Shown here piece after piece: positions 22,101-34,744 of a stretch of 64,000 bases of DNA. This DNA comes from Edaphochlamys debaryana (taxonomy: Eukaryota; Chlorophyta; Chlorophyceae; Chlamydomonadales), in NCBI GenBank assembly GCA_016858145.1, contig JAEHOE010000009.1:434001-498000 (forward strand), written 5' to 3'. Within the stretch, counting starts at the first letter, position 1; each line of letters starts with the position of its first letter. The position numbers and the translations under genes are program-made. Under the pieces are notes generated by a model. It was given only the letters and a program-made list of their open reading frames with translations. It made no database searches and was not told the DNA's origin.

Positions 22101-24947
22101 CACCAGGCGCACCATCCAGGTGTCAGGAGGCTGTCAGGAGGAGGGGAGCGTCGATTCAGGAAAATGAATATAAATAGAGCAACGCCGGACTCGCGCCCTG
22201 GCGTGGGTTAAGGAGGGCGGGTCGGTTAGGATACCGGTATGTACCGGTACGAGCCAGCCCGCAAACCCATACATGTGGTTGCTATGCCGGCGGGCCGCCA
22301 GCCGCACCTGCAGCCACACGGCGAACACGTCCGGCTCCTCCTCGCACAGCGCCCGCAGCCGCTCCAGGGGAGGGCCCGAGCCCCTCTCCAGCAGGTGGGC
22401 GTGCATGTCCCGCAGGACGGTGTCCAGGCTCAGCTCGTGACCCGGCGGAGCCTCCGCCAGACTCCGTGCGACGTAGCGCTTGGCGCCCATGCGAAGCCGC
22501 TGCGGCTCGCAGTCCAGCCCTTGGCCGGGGGACGGGAAGCGAGCCAAGAGCTCACCTTGCAGCGCCGTGGCCGCATCGCCGACCGGCTGAGACCAGATCA
22601 GCCGCACCGTCCAAGTGCTCGGCGCCTGTCAGGTGCGGTCAGCGGCGCACAACAGAGTGGGTTACGCTCGGCTGAGAATGATTGACGAAGCGGGCTCCGG
22701 GAGAGCGTTGGACTCTTGCTTTTCCCCTCTGGACCCACTCCGCCCGCCCACCGCTCAACCCACGCACCCCGCCGAGCGCTAGCTCAGTCCGCGCTCCCCA
22801 CCTGGAACAACATTGTGAACACGTCCGGCTCCTCCTCGCACAGCGCCGCAGCCACTCCAGGGGCAGCTCTGTGCCGCCGCCTAGCTTGTGGGGCGGCATG
22901 GTCTGGAGGATACCGTCCAGGCTCAGCTCCTGGCCGGGCGCCCTGGCGAGGGCCTTAGCGACGCAGCGCTTTGCCGCGAGACGGAGCCGCTCCGCACCCG
23001 GCTCGGGCGCAGGGCCGGAGCCACTGAAGCACTCCCGAAGCACCCGCAGCACGACCTTCCTGCTGAGGACTGAGGACCCCACACCAGGGGCTGCCGGCTC
23101 TGCTGCGTTGCCTACAGCGTTGCTGACGGCGCTGGTACCTGCCTCCATGGCGGCAGCGGCACTACCATCCATTGCTCCTGCTGACGACGCTGCCGGTGCG
23201 CCCGAGTCAGTGGGACCCAAAAACGCGGCGGGGGTCTCGGCCGTGGGCAGGAGCGAGGAGCCAGCGGTGTCCGTGCCTTGAGAGCCAATCGTGGCGGCGT
23301 CTGCGGCGGCAAGTCTCGCCGACGCAGATGGACCGGCAGCCCCGCCCAGCGCCGCCAGCTTGGGGCAGACCAACCGTACCACGGGTGCACCCAGCAGGGG
23401 CTGCGGGAGGCACAGAGAGGGGCACCAGAACACAGGTACCTTCGTTGCCCCACCGGTGGGGCACTGGCGGCCGAAATTTGACACTTGGGGCAGTGCTGTG
23501 GCTACTCGCTCGTGGCTACAACAGCACCCGTGGCGCCAAGGGATCGAGTACGCCTCTACCTGCACACATCTCGACCCTCTCACACACTCGCACCCCACCT
23601 GCTCCCACACGTGAAATACGTCCAGCTCCTCCTCGCACAGCGCCCGCAGACTGCGGGGGGGCTTTACGCCGCCCATGAGCTTCGGGACCAGCTCGCCTAG
23701 CCGCGCGAAGGTCAGCTCACGGCCCAGTGCCTCCGCCAGCAGCTTGGCGACTGCACGCTTGGCGGCGTTGGCGGCTCGCTCGCCCGGTGCGGGGTTGGGG
23801 CTGAGTGCCGGGAAGCGGCTGTACAGGGCTGAAGCCAGCTGCTTGCTAGGCGCGGCCGGCAGTCCAACAGCAGTGTTGGCGGCGCCGGATTGAGAGCTAC
23901 CGGCGAGCTCCGCCGTGCTGAGGGTGGTCGAGCCCGCAGCGGCGGAGGCCGCTGATGGCTGTGAGCCGGCTGCACGGCTGCCCGCCTTTGCAGCCGCCGC
24001 CGCCGACGGCGGCTTCCCACCGCCTGCCAGCTCCGCCGCCAGAGCCAGGAGGGCGGGGCACACCAGCCGTACCGCCACATCGCCGCCCTCCTGCGAGGAG
24101 AGAAAGCGTTGCGGAGATCTATGCATAAGTGCCCTGTCGTACCTGTACGGACGTGTGGAACACGCCCGGGTCCTCGTCACACCATGCCCGCAGTACTTCT
24201 AGCGGCGTCCCCCCGCCCGTGTGCCGGGGCAGCTCCGCTCCGATCTGGGTCAGGCGCAGCTCGAACAGCGGCGGCGCCAGGGCCAGGCGCCGCGCGACGC
24301 CGCGCTTCGTCGCCGCAACCAGACGAGTGCTGCCGTCGTCGGCATCACCGTCAGTAGAAGGGCACTTGGGCGGGGCAAGGAAACGGCGGTAGAGGGCGTC
24401 CGACAGGCGCTGGGCTGCGCTGACGGGCGGGAGGCCTGCGCCGCTGCTCCCGCCCACGGTCCATCTTGGCCCGCGCAGCGCATCCACGTCCAGCCGAGCG
24501 ACGTCGCGGTTTGCGCCGTCCATCTCGACCACAAACACGCCCCGGCTCTCGGGCGCGAGCAGGAAAGGCTTGAGCTTGGGCCAGGCGTAGGCCGGGTTGA
24601 GCCAGAAAGCTGCGATCGGTAGGACAAGAGGGTTCGGGTCGGATGGCACCTTCGCGCAAGCTACCGGAGGTTAGGAAGGATGCTGTGGTGAGGACGGAGA
24701 TGTGGGGCCGACGGAATGGGTAGCAAGAAGCTGCTGCATTACCTCCCGGTGCCTCACCCGCGTGCTGCAACCGCAGGTAATGCCCCAGGTTCGACAGTTG
24801 CACGGACAGCTGACCCAAGCTCGGCTCAGGGCTCGAGGCGAGCCAGGTCCCGATAATACGGCGCAGCTCGGTCTCGGGCAGCCCGTGCGCGGAGACGCCG
24901 TTGCCGGGAAATGCCGTGGCAATTAGCGCCAAGATCTCCGCCGACAT
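19116..24947 (-). CDS. Multi-LOTUS-like / exonuclease-fold protein with one frameshift
   Basis: Nine exons: 24947-24758, 24609-24143, 24090-23599, 23400-22802, 22625-22308, 22130-21198, 21073-20758, 20591-19741, 19592-19116. All junctions keep frame except inside exon 4, which is one base short (599 nt). The conserved [12 protein letters not shown] segment is split by a missing C near 22850 (GCGCCGCAG where sister copies have GCGCCCGCAG). With that base the product would be about 1,547 aa. Order: an AFPGNG/GLPE start exon and [13 protein letters not shown] module, about five [13 protein letters not shown] modules, a second [19 protein letters not shown] module, a long Pro-Val hinge, then the exonuclease fold. 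The ATG at 24947 opens the same kind of 190-nt first exon as in the copy at 40714. The single missing base may be a real mutation or a homopolymer sequencing error. Confidence 0.75.
22840..22856 (-). other. Single-base frameshift in exon 4
   Basis: Every other module of this type has CCC in the codons for RALCEEE; here one C is absent. Translation then runs into RCARRSRT, the +1 reading of the conserved block. Confidence 0.75.
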
Positions 24948-25389
24948 TCTCTCGGTCGAACCGCGACCTCCACCACACGAGTACCTCAAGTTCACTATAT
25001 TTAGCCTACAGAGTGCCTCAAGGGCTGCCTTGCATCGCCTCAGAAACGGTAAGAGCTGACGATCGCTGCCATGGTTGCTCTGGAAGAGCGTTAGCAAGCT
25101 TGCATAGTGCTGCTAATACAGCATCGCGCTGCAGCGTGTTTGTCCTGCCCCCAAACTGGTTTTGTTGGAACCCGCGCTGTTGCAATCGGCTGCCGTCACG
25201 GGCAGCAGCATCTCACCTCACGGGTCAGCACGGTGGCACGACAGCCCGCAGCGGTCGTGTCTCTTCGCGACCCCCGTTCGCACGGGTCGTTACCCATATC
25301 TTCCCCCAAACCATCCGCTATGTAAGCTCCACCGCCCCTCAGGGATGCCCCTCCGTCGGCCCATACCTCAGGGGTCGCCGCACAACGTG
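24948..25389. promoter_or_regulatory. Upstream region of the 24947 gene
   Basis: This gap lies between the start of one family copy and the 3' end of the next, both on the minus strand. The AT-rich ACTATATTTAGCC at about 24993-25005 is a possible TATA-type element roughly 50 bases upstream of the start codon. Nothing else stands out. Confidence 0.3.
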
Positions 25390-27784
25390 CTACGTGCACC
25401 CTTCCAAGGTGCTCAGTTCTCCCGCTGACGCCAGGTAGCTCGCCTCCCACAGCGCCGTCCACAGCTCCGGAAGATGCCGGGCGCTGGCCGCCGCCGGCGC
25501 CACCTGGCTCGGGCTCAGCGGCCGGCTGCCCCACGCAGCGCCGCCGCCCTCGCCCGGCCCCAGCTCATCCCTCAGCGCCGCAAAGTGGACCGCCGAGAGC
25601 GCCGCCAGCAGATCCGGCCGGTCCGCCCACAGCCCTGCCGCCTGTCCCTCTCCGCCACTTCCTCGCTGCTGACTCCACGAATGGCACGCGCTTTGGCAGG
25701 CCCCGCCAACGGCATCGCAGCCGCTGCAGGCCTGAGTGCCACGGGCTGCGAAACGAAGCGTGCACGCCCTCGCCCGGGCCCATTGCCCACGCACCTGCCT
25801 TGTAGCTGCAGCACGACAGTCGGGCGGAAGCAACACGCCTGTGGCATGCCCTCCAGGCCGGGCCTTCAGCGGGACCTCGCCCGACTGCCCCGCCCCATCC
25901 TGCCCCCGCGCCGGCCGTCTCGCCGCACGGCAGCCTTGGCCCCTGCATGGTGCCTTCGTCCCTATCGTTGCCACCACGCCCTCGGAAGCGCCGCGAGCCA
26001 TGTGGGTCGGGAGGCGCCATGTGGGTCGGGAGCCGCCGCCGCGTCGCCCAGGGTTATGAGGCGCTCCTGTCAGGGAGTAAGCGGGGGTGGGAGGGAGGGC
26101 GGTCGGTGCGCGCAGGCACGTTGCAGGGAGCCAGATGCGCCGCTCGTCGTCTTGCCAGCCTTGTGCCCATGCCGCACCTCGAAGCCCATTGCCCTGCCAG
26201 ACCACAAGCAAGCTTTCCTCTCTAAATGCCCCGCCCAAGCCATGCGCCCGCCCTACCCGCCCTGCTATCCACAGAACCCACCACCCATGGTGCTCCGGTA
26301 ACACTAACCTCCCCAATTGTACCCTTCCCCCCTTTGTACCTGCTGCGACACTTCGAACACGTTCGGCTCCTCATCACACAGCCCCTGGAGAGCCGACTTG
26401 GACCGCTTCTTGCTCTTCCACATGTGCCAGGGAATGCCCAGGTACAGGTCCTGCAGGCCCATCTCGTGCCCGGGGGCCCCCGCCATCATCCGAGCTACCG
26501 CCCGCTTGAGCGTCCTGTCCACAAGCAGACCTGCCCGCTCCGGAACGTCCTGGGCGGGCGTGGGGAAGCGGCCCAGGAGGGACCTTTGCAGCGCCTTGAC
26601 CGCCCCCGGAGGCCCCGGCGCCACGGCCGCAGCGCGGCGGGAGGGGCCGCGGGGCAGGCCACGGGAGGCCGCCGGCGGCCCCTGGATGGGCCGAAGCCGA
26701 CGGTGATGGTCCGAGCCGGGACAAGGGCAGCTCCCGCTGTCGGTCCAGGGATGTGGCCAGCGCATGGGCTGCGGGGGTGTGCTGGCCGGCCAGCGCCAGG
26801 AGCGTGGGGCACACGAGCCGTGCGTAATCCGTGCCGGCCTGCGGTACGGCATCAAGAGAGGTTGCGGTTCATGGTAAGAAGGCATGTGCACCGAGCGCTG
26901 GGTGACGAAGTCCGAGCAAGCGCCCTGCCATTAGTGGAGGCAAGAAGCCCTCCCCAAAATGCACTGCATTGCCCAGCTTCACACCTCGTGGAACACCTCA
27001 AACACCCTCGGCGCCTGCTTCAGCAGACCCTTGATGAGCGAACCAGGAGGCCGCCGGTCTGCAGTGTGCGTGGCGCAGCAGCACCGCCCCGAGCGGCCCC
27101 AGCGGCATCTCGTGCGGCGGCGGAGCGTCGGCAAGCACCCTCGCGGCGGCCCGCTGCGCCAGGACACGCAGCCAGGCTGAGGCGCTGGGATGGAAGGGTT
27201 CCGTCGGGGAAGAGGCGCTCGAGAGCCTGTGTGAGGCGCTGCGCCGCGGGAGACTCTGGGGGTGGCTCGTTGATGGCAGGCGTTGGAGGGGAGGGAGGAG
27301 GGGAAGATGGTGCCGGTGCGGAGGAGCGTGCCGGCGGCGGCTGGGGGCGCTTCGTTGGCGCCGCGCGTTGCGTGGTTGAGGTAGTGAAGGAGCGGGCCCT
27401 GACGCCCGCCAGCATGCAGGAATCGGTTGAAGGGTGCAAGGCCGAGGACGACCGGGCAACGTCCCCGCTGAGATCGTGGATGGAGCCGCTGCGGGAGGAG
27501 CCAGACCCGGCCGCCGCCGACCTTGCCATCGCTGCGACCTGCCCCGCTGCACAGCGTGCCAGCGGGGAACGACATGCGGGGGCGTTGGCGTCTGACGTTG
27601 GGCCCCAGCCAGCTTCAGAGGATCTAGGCCCGGCCGCCGCCGTCGCTGCCGCTGGGGCGAGCCCCATGCAGCCCGGTAGGCCAGCGGCCTGCCCCTGGGC
27701 GCCTTGGTCTAGACGGGCGAGGCCGCCTTTGCTGGGCCCATGCAGGTTCCGAAACATGCCCCAGATCCCGGGTGCAAGAATCAA
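25390..27784 (-). pseudogene. Degenerate family copy lacking the exonuclease core
   Basis: Recognisable pieces in order: a module near 27270-26980 (LTQALERLF, AQRAAARVLADAP, LIKGLLKQAPRVFEV) split over three frames; an exon starting at about 26846 with ARLVCPTLLALA; a module at about 26600-26340 (LLGRFPTP, GLCDEEPNVFEVSQQ) in another frame; and the C-terminal end [18 protein letters not shown] to the stop at 25390. Between 26330 and 25640 the whole [19 protein letters not shown] core is missing and unrelated sequence is present. At least three frame changes and the lost core argue for a pseudogene. The first exon may instead belong to a diverged gene that my splice choices miss. Confidence 0.6.
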
Positions 27785-28952
27785 GAAGGGATGCAGCGTG
27801 GGGCAGGAGTAGCCCGGCGGGCCTGGCCACTGACCTGGGGGTTGGGGGGCGAGCGCGAGATGGGACGGGAGCGTCAGCCGGGCCAGCAGCTCATCCCGGG
27901 CGGAGCGCCTAAGGGCAGTCCAGGCAGAAGTCGAGGCTTACCTACAGGAAGCACCCCCGACCTCCCGCCCTCACTCGCGAGCTGCTTGCCAGAAAGTTCC
28001 GCAATGGAAACATCCGCGCGAGACAGCTGCTGCAGTCGTGCTGCGAAATCCATACAGCATTATAGCTACTCAGGAAGACTCATGCTGCCAAGGATACTGG
28101 AAGCGCACGCGGTCAACATGAATATGTAAGCGACTACGTGGCCCGTGCGTGTTGCGAATGCGTGTTGCGTGAGTTGCAGAGGGAGTTATAGCGCAACAGC
28201 TTGGCATGCTTGTGGACATGCAGTGGTGTGCTCACGGCAGTCTTCCTGGCATGGCCCGGATCGCGCCCTTCCTCCTCGCCCGTTCTCGCCTACCGGCACC
28301 GCCCGCGGCCCAGCACCGAGGCCCCACGCACGGGCACGAGCTGCTGCGAGGTGCCAGGAGGTCCCGCATGGATCTCTCTTCAGGTCTCAGCTCTTACATC
28401 TGCCGTCAGCCTTCAGCCCCCATCCTTCGAAGTGGACCCGGTCCGGAACCCTGGGCCATGGCCGCACCGCGCAGCCCTGCACCCCCGGGTAATGCCCTAC
28501 AGCCGCCCCACCTAGGCCGAACCCTGCAAGGCCCGGCGCCTAGCCAGTGGGGCACTCAGGTAGCCCTTGCGGCACCACTGCGGCACTCGAGTCCGCTTCC
28601 TCGGCGACACCCTCGCCCTTCACCTCGGACCTCCTCGCTACAACGCGCCCATCCCAAGGCACTTTCTTTACGGCCAACCTCGACGATCGCGCTACTCCCC
28701 CGCCAGGATCGTACGTCGAGGGGCGCTGGTTAGGACGCCAAACGCCCCACTGGCCCGGGGTGCCCATGGGCCAATTGCTGGCCTCCAAAGCCGCAGGTCG
28801 AAGGGACGCCGTGGACTCTCCACTCTCCCCACATTCCACTCCGCTCAGTACAACTCGCCCGCCCGGATGGCCCATCAGCGGTCCATCACTGGCCCCCAAA
28901 ATCGCAGGTGGCGTGACGCCGTGAGTCCTCTCCGCTGGTACTGCTGTACTGC
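27785..28952. other. Intergenic region
   Basis: The 5' side of the degenerate minus-strand copy (27785 onward) and the 3' flank of the SPF45 gene (up to 28952) share this stretch. Open frames here are long only because of base composition. I see no exon with protein-like sequence. A TACTGCTG repeat unit sits at about 28939-28951. Confidence 0.45.
28394..28398 (-). terminator. Candidate poly(A) signal of the SPF45 gene
   Basis: TTACA on the plus strand reads TGTAA on the minus strand, about 555 bases after the stop at 28953. Confidence 0.4.
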
Positions 28953-31900
28953 TCAGTCGAACTCGCCCGCCCGCGGCGCCAGCTCGTCGGCCGTGAACCG
29001 CTCCTCGGGGAAGAAGCACACACGCACCTGCCGCCCCGCGAAGAAGCGGCCCTGGGTGGGTGGGGGAAAGGGTGGGAGGGAGGAGGGAGGTGAGGGCCAG
29101 GTGGGGAACTTAAAGGAGGATTGTGGTCTGGCTCTGGCTCAAGTAGCGCCCCCATCCAGTAACGGTCCCCGCCATGGGCGTGTGGCCTCACGCAGCGTGT
29201 GCACGCTTCTGCAATGCCCTCCAACGGCATAAAGATAACGAAGGTGATCTTATCACCGCCCCTCCTCCTCTCGAGCACCGCCCCCACCGCCCCCACCTGC
29301 AGGTCCACCGCCGCCTTGGTGGCGCTCTCCTGGCGCTCGAACTGCACGAAGATGCGGACCGCCTCCTCCTGGGGTGGGGTGGGGGGCACGAGGCGGGGCA
29401 GGAGGTGCGTGTTCGTTGCTAAGGTTGTTGGGGCGAGTGTGAACAACCCCCAGCCCAGGGACACTTGAAGCCGCTGGAACACGGTTGGCATCCCGGCATC
29501 ACGACTGTAGCTACGCGCCACTCCGCGGCACCGGATGCCGTGAACCCACCTCCACGTATCCCGGCGTGGTGACCTCGAAGATGAGTACGGACAGCACCTT
29601 GCCGTACTTTGTCAGCTCCTGGCCCACCTGTCAGGGCATGGGGAAGGGGGGCAGGGGGACAGCAGTTCAGCGGTTGGAGGCAAGGGACAGAAGACCTGGA
29701 CGGGGCAGACCTCCTCCCACCCTCGCCTCCCCTCTTCTTTTGCCCCCAAGGTCACCACCTGGCCAACATCCGTAGATTCCGTACTGCATCGATGCGTGCC
29801 CCCATCACCCCATCCTCCCCTCCCCCTCCCCCACCTCCCTCCCCCTTACACCCCCCAAGGCCTCACCTCCTCCTCCAGCTCCTCGTCCACCTGCCCCGGC
29901 CCCACCATGTTGCGCATGCAGATGACGCGGGAGGGAGCGCCCGTGAGCACGGCGCCTGCGGGTCGGGAGGGGCGGACGGGTCACGTAGTCGGTTCGACAG
30001 GGTCATGTGTGCGTGGCGAACCAGGGAGAACAGGCACACATGCAGGGGGCGAGCGGGCCGTGAGGGCGGGCGAGAGGTGGCACTAGCGTCCAGCTAATTT
30101 AGGCCGACATGGAAAGCGCGAGGACTGCAGATGACGCTGGTGGAACTGGCGCTGCACGCAATTTGGATGTGAACATGTTGGCCGGGCACCCACCCTTGGG
30201 CCGCTTTGCGTCCGGCTCCCCGCCCGTGGGCGCCCGCCCCGGGGCCTCCACGATCACTCCCGCGCGCGCATTGGTCTTTTGGGCCACCAGCGGGTTGGCA
30301 ATGCCCTGCAGGGGTGCGAAGGGGGATGAAGTGAGAAGAATGAAGTGAGCGCACGGCGTGCAGTACGGTGCAGCAGCTTTAGCCTCGCCAGCGGGCTCGC
30401 CGCGGCCCATGTGTTTGGGACGCTGGGCGGAGGAAGGGCGGAGGCCCTACGCAGCGGACGTGTGCATCTGTTCAAAAAGTCTGCTTCACTCGTCTGCTCT
30501 CACACGACGTTCCCGTCCCCCGGTGCGCCGCGCCGCGCGCCCCGCCTGGCGCCCGCCCCAGAAACACCCATCCCACCGGCACTCCCCAGTCCCACCCACG
30601 CCAATGCCCCTCCACCGACCCCCGGGGGCAGCCCCTACAGCACAAGGCCCCTGGTGGGCCCACCGGGAGACACCCACCTGGCGGTTCTTGCCCAGGCCCT
30701 CGCCCTCGCGCCACCCCATCTTCTCCAGAAGCTTCTGGGCCAGGGACATGCCCTTGCCGGCGCCTGGGGGGCCCCGTGGGAGCGGTGCAGGGGGCGGTGC
30801 AGGGGTTGGGGAGGGACGGGGTTGCGAAGCAAGGAAGGGAGGGACGGGGAAATCGATGGGGAGAGGCGTGCAGCGCAGCGCAGTGCACCGGAGCGCGGAG
30901 CACCCGGTGACCAACATCGTTCCCGCAGCGCAGAGCACGGGAGCACGGGGCGGCATGTGACCAACATCGTTCCCTTCTAGGCTGCGAAGCCTGACCGACT
31001 CAGGTGTGGCTGCCCCTCTCAGCACCGCTAGCGTCCCCCTCTGCACCCTCTTCCACCACACCCCACACCGCACACCCCACCCACCGTCCGCTCCAGGCGC
31101 GCCTCCCGGCGGGCCCATGGCCGCACTGCCACCCGGGGGCCCCATGCCCCCGGCCGCCGCCGCGCCGCCGCCGCCCCCGGGAGGATCCGCGATGCGTCCC
31201 CGCCGCGCAAAGGCGTCGTCCCCCGTCATGCCCATGGCGGCCCGCCGCTTGTTGTACTCGTCCATGCTCATCACGCCGCTGCCGCCGCCACCGCCGCCGC
31301 CGCTGCTGCTGCCAGCGGCTGAGGAGCCCCAGCGCTCCTCCTCCTGCGGGGGAAGGAGCCAAAGCCGGGAGAAGCCGTGGCAAGAACGTCCCCAGGCACC
31401 GCGACCTCGAAGCTCGAACCTCATACGACGCGTCGCGTCAGACTCGCCCGCAGCCCCTCAGCACGCGGGCCCCTCCAGCTGCACCCCCCACCTGCCATGC
31501 AAAGCCGCGCCGCCTCCCGAACACAACTGGATACACCTACATCAGGGCCCCCCCACCCATACAAGTGGGCCGCCCCCACCTGCTTCCGCAGCCGCTCCGC
31601 CTCCGCCTCCATCTCCTTGACCTTGGCCTGGCGCTCCGCCTCCGCCTCCGCGGCCTTGCGCGCGCGCTCGCGGGCTGCCACGACCTGAGGTTTAGGCCCG
31701 GCATTGGGGAGGGCAAGGTGGATTGGGGCGAGGGGCATGGGCAGGCAGCTGGGCTGAAGCACAGGAGCTTCAGCAGGGGGTGCCAATGGCTTGTGCAGAT
31801 GGCTTTGTGGTGCATCGTCATGCGGAGCGGGCAGCCCGGGAGCGCCACCTGCCATGCAGCCACCCGCCGTACACCGTGTGCCGTACACCGCCGTACACCG

Positions 31901-32814
31901 TCGTTGCGCACGCGGCGGAGCGCAACATTATGTACAGCCCCCCACATACACCGTGCAGTACGGCAGGAGCAGCACCGCCGTACCTCCTCGTAGTCGTTGG
32001 GGCGCATGGGGTCGTACTCGTCCTGGATGGGCTTGCCGTCCCGAGCCGTGAAGATGGCGCTGCTCACGCCCACGGAGCTGCCGGAAGCTGCCGGCCCAGG
32101 GCCCGACGCCACCACGGCCACGCCGCCGCCGGCTGCGTCGCTGGGCGTGAGCGATCCGCTGCCGCCGCTGGCGAGTGCCCCCTCCCCGGCGGTGCCCGGT
32201 GGTCCGCGGCCGCCCGTGCGGCCTGTGATGGGTATCCCTCTGCGGGATGGGGGGTGCGGGGTGAGTGGGGGAGGCGGGGAAGAGGTGGAGGTGTGGGGGT
32301 GCGGTTGGGGGGCGCAGGGCGGGGGCAGAACGGGGTGGCGGAGGGGCAGGGGCGGGCGAGCGTGATCAAGTGCAGTGGGGAGGCTGGACTTCGGAGGGCA
32401 TGTGGGGGTCAGGAGGCTCAGCCCATGCCGGTCCCGCTCACACCAAGCTCCCTCAGTCCCCCTTTGCTCCAGATCAGCCCTTGAGCCGGTCTGCCCCTCA
32501 GCCGCCGCCTTGCCCGTGCCATGTCCCGTGGTGCCCTTCCTCCTGGGGCCCCTCAGCAGTTGCTGGCGACGGGCCTGGCCCCAAGCTCCAACAGCCCCCG
32601 CGCACCTGGCGGGACCACCCCTGCCAGGCCCTGCTCTCCCTCCGGCCGCTGCCGCCGCCCGAAGCACGGAAGGAGGCGGCTTGAAGGCGGGGCTGGGGGC
32701 CGGCTTCTTGAGGGAGGGTGGGGCCATTTTGGCATCCACCGGCCCCCAGCCCGTCGGCGCTCCGCCAGCATCGGTGCTGTTCTTAGCCTGCGGTAGATCG
32801 CCGTAGAGGCTCAT
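28953..32814 (-). CDS. RBM17: Splicing factor SPF45/RBM17 (plant DRT111) homologue
   Basis: Ten exons: 32814-32606, 32239-31984, 31684-31580, 31343-31085, 30763-30678, 30305-30194, 29955-29867, 29627-29550, 29368-29297, 29051-28953; all phases agree and give 454 aa. Diagnostic parts: N-terminus MSLYGDLP; the EYDPMRPNDYEE motif; a charged helix (ARERARKAAEAEAERQ); a Gly-rich linker with MSMDEYNKRRAAMG; a G-patch (SLAQKLLEKMGWREGEGLGKN); and a C-terminal RRM of the U2AF-homology type (VICMRNMVGPGQVDEELEEE, KYGKVLSVLIFEV, AVRIFVQFERQESATKA, GRFFAGRQVRVCFF, ending DELAPRAGEFD). The R-F-F of the last RRM strand matches the R-x-F loop with which SPF45 binds ULM peptides of SF3b155 and U2AF65. It acts in the nucleus in 3' splice-site choice. 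Length and order match the plant protein. Confidence 0.93.
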
Positions 32815-33636
32815 GGTTCGGTGTCTAGACCGACAGGCAGGGCGGAGCAGGCCGGAATGCCCTCGGCGCGTGCGCTCCCACGCAGGCTGCTGCTACGTTG
32901 GTACCTAGCTTCAATGCTCAATGCTATGACATGGTGCCTGCATGGCAGAAAACTCGTGATAGAGCACCTGGGCGCGAAATGCACGCTGCACACAAGCAGC
33001 CGTGTGAACAGCGATGTGCGTCGGGGCCTAGACAATATGGTGCTAAATGGTGGCTTGTGCACGGCCTGTGCACGGCCTGTGCTGCTGGCGTGCTGGGACC
33101 GTCCATGCGGGCGCGCAACACCGATCAGGGCTAAGCGTCAAAACCCCGGCCCCCGGCCCACTCCAGTGCCTTTCCCCGACTACTAGCGCTTACCTGCACA
33201 CTTGCCGGCTGCCACAGCGACAACGTTTCTCTCGGTCGGAGTCTTGGTCACTGAAGCACGCAGAGACTTACAGGCACTCGCAGCACGATGCAGGTAGGCC
33301 AGGACTCAGCGGGCTCACTAGGCTATGACTTGGCCTGGCCGCATCGCTCCGAAGCATCGGCTCTGGCCCCAGGCTGTCTGCCTGCAGCCGCTACCAACTC
33401 TCAGCTATGCTCTTCGACGCCCTTGACTTGACGCGTCGGGTTGCTACCGGTTTGTCTCTTGGCGCTGACAGGTGTCGTCAATCACAGCCGGCAAGGTCCG
33501 GCCGACCTTTGGCCGGCGATCGGTTGTGGTGCGCTGCTCGTCGAACGGCTCTGGTGAGAAGGACTGCGCGGCTGTCCTGTGCACACCTACCTTGCGCAAC
33601 ACCGCGTGACATGCTCTCCCGGCACGTTGCACGCAG
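32815..33636. promoter_or_regulatory. Divergent promoter region between SPF45 and the membrane-protein gene
   Basis: SPF45 reads left from 32814 and the next gene reads right from about 33637, so this 820-base stretch should carry both promoters and the unseen first exon(s) of the right-hand gene. ATG codons at 33288 (followed at once by a GTAGGC donor) and 33407 are candidate starts, but I cannot choose. Confidence 0.35.
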
Positions 33637-34744
33637 GCCCGTCGCTGAGCCGGCCGGGCGGTGCGTCGCGGTTCTCCAGTGAGTAACGCATCTGGGGCAG
33701 TCAGGGCACCCTGCCTCAGCGGGTCAACCGGCGGCCGGGCTGGCTCTCCACCGTCCGCCGGCAGGCCATCCCGTCGACCACCTCCCAACCCTCCGGTCCC
33801 CTGGCTGCCTGTTCTCTCCCACCCCCCTGCAGTTGGGTCCGATGACGATGTGCCCTACGATGCTCAGGGCGACCTGCCCACCATTGCCCTCCGCCCTTCT
33901 GGTGGCGCCTTCCGGTGGGGCGGGGCTTGACAGGTTCTGGAGCACAGGCTGTTGCGCGGGCTGCTTCGGCCACAGAATCACACTCGGCCCACCACTCTGC
34001 CCCTCCAAACGCCACTCTGACGGTGTATCTGCCCTGGCTGCCTCTTGTCCTGCCCGCAGCGGCATCCCCACTGAGCCCGTGGGCACCGCCGGCAACGTGG
34101 GGGCCCTCGAGTTCGGCCGCCCCGGCGGCGGCGCCACTCGCTTCCACATGCCCACCTCCTCCACCGTCACCCCCGCCAGCGGGCCCTCCTCCTCACGTAG
34201 GTTTTTGTGAGGTTGCCTCATACGCCGTGTGCAGGCCTGCAAGCCGTCATTCAAACTGCCTCCTCTCGACCCACATCGATACCCGGCCTGCCGCCTGCAC
34301 CCTGCCCCCTCCCGACCCATCTCCCGACCCACATCGGTTGACACTCCTCTTCCTCCGCCGCGCCGCGCAGTGGAGACGCCCTCGCGCTTCTCGCGCCCCT
34401 CCGGCGGCGGCTCGCGCATGATGTTCCCCAGCGCCGCCGTTGGCGGCGGCGACGGCGGCTCGACCGGCGGCAGCGGCGGCTCGGGCGGCAGCGGCGGCAA
34501 CGGCGGCTCGGGCGGCAGCAGCGGCGCTAGCCCCGACGAGACGCCGCTGACCTTCACCAACGTGTTCCCCTGGGTGATCATCTACGTGGCCACCTGCGCC
34601 GGGCTGTACACCGCCCACAGCAAGTATTTCGCCAAGCCGCCGCCCAAGAAGGCCTGCTGCGGCTGCAAGAAGTCCGGCGCCACCACCACCCCCGCGGCCC
34701 CCGCGGCGGCGGACGGCAAGGCCGCCGCCAAGGGCAAGAAGTGA
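33637..34744 (+). CDS. Small Gly/Ser-rich single-span membrane protein, unknown
   Basis: The supported exons are 33637-33678, 33833-33914, 34060-34196 and 34371-34744. Their phases match (leftovers 1, 2 and 1), giving at least 210 residues and a stop at 34742. The start lies in an upstream exon I could not fix. The product has a loose N-terminal region (PSLSRPGGASRFS, then DDDVPYDAQGDLPT), a Gly-Ser run (GGSGGSGGSGGNGG), one hydrophobic span (NVFPWVIIYVATCAGLY) and a short Cys/Lys-rich tail (KKACCGCKK...KAAAKGKK). With the span near the C-terminus, it could be a tail-anchored or single-pass protein of the endomembranes. I do not recognise the family. It is head-to-head with the SPF45 gene. 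Confidence 0.6.

Noticed and set aside
26226..27812. 528-codon plus-strand open frame
   Set aside because: It overlaps the degenerate minus-strand copy, where module motifs such as GLCDEEPNVFEV are recognisable; the plus-strand translation is low-complexity and has no motif.
31004..31993. 329-codon plus-strand open frame
   Set aside because: It lies antisense to SPF45 exons 2-4, whose protein is unmistakable; the plus-strand translation is Pro/Arg-rich noise.
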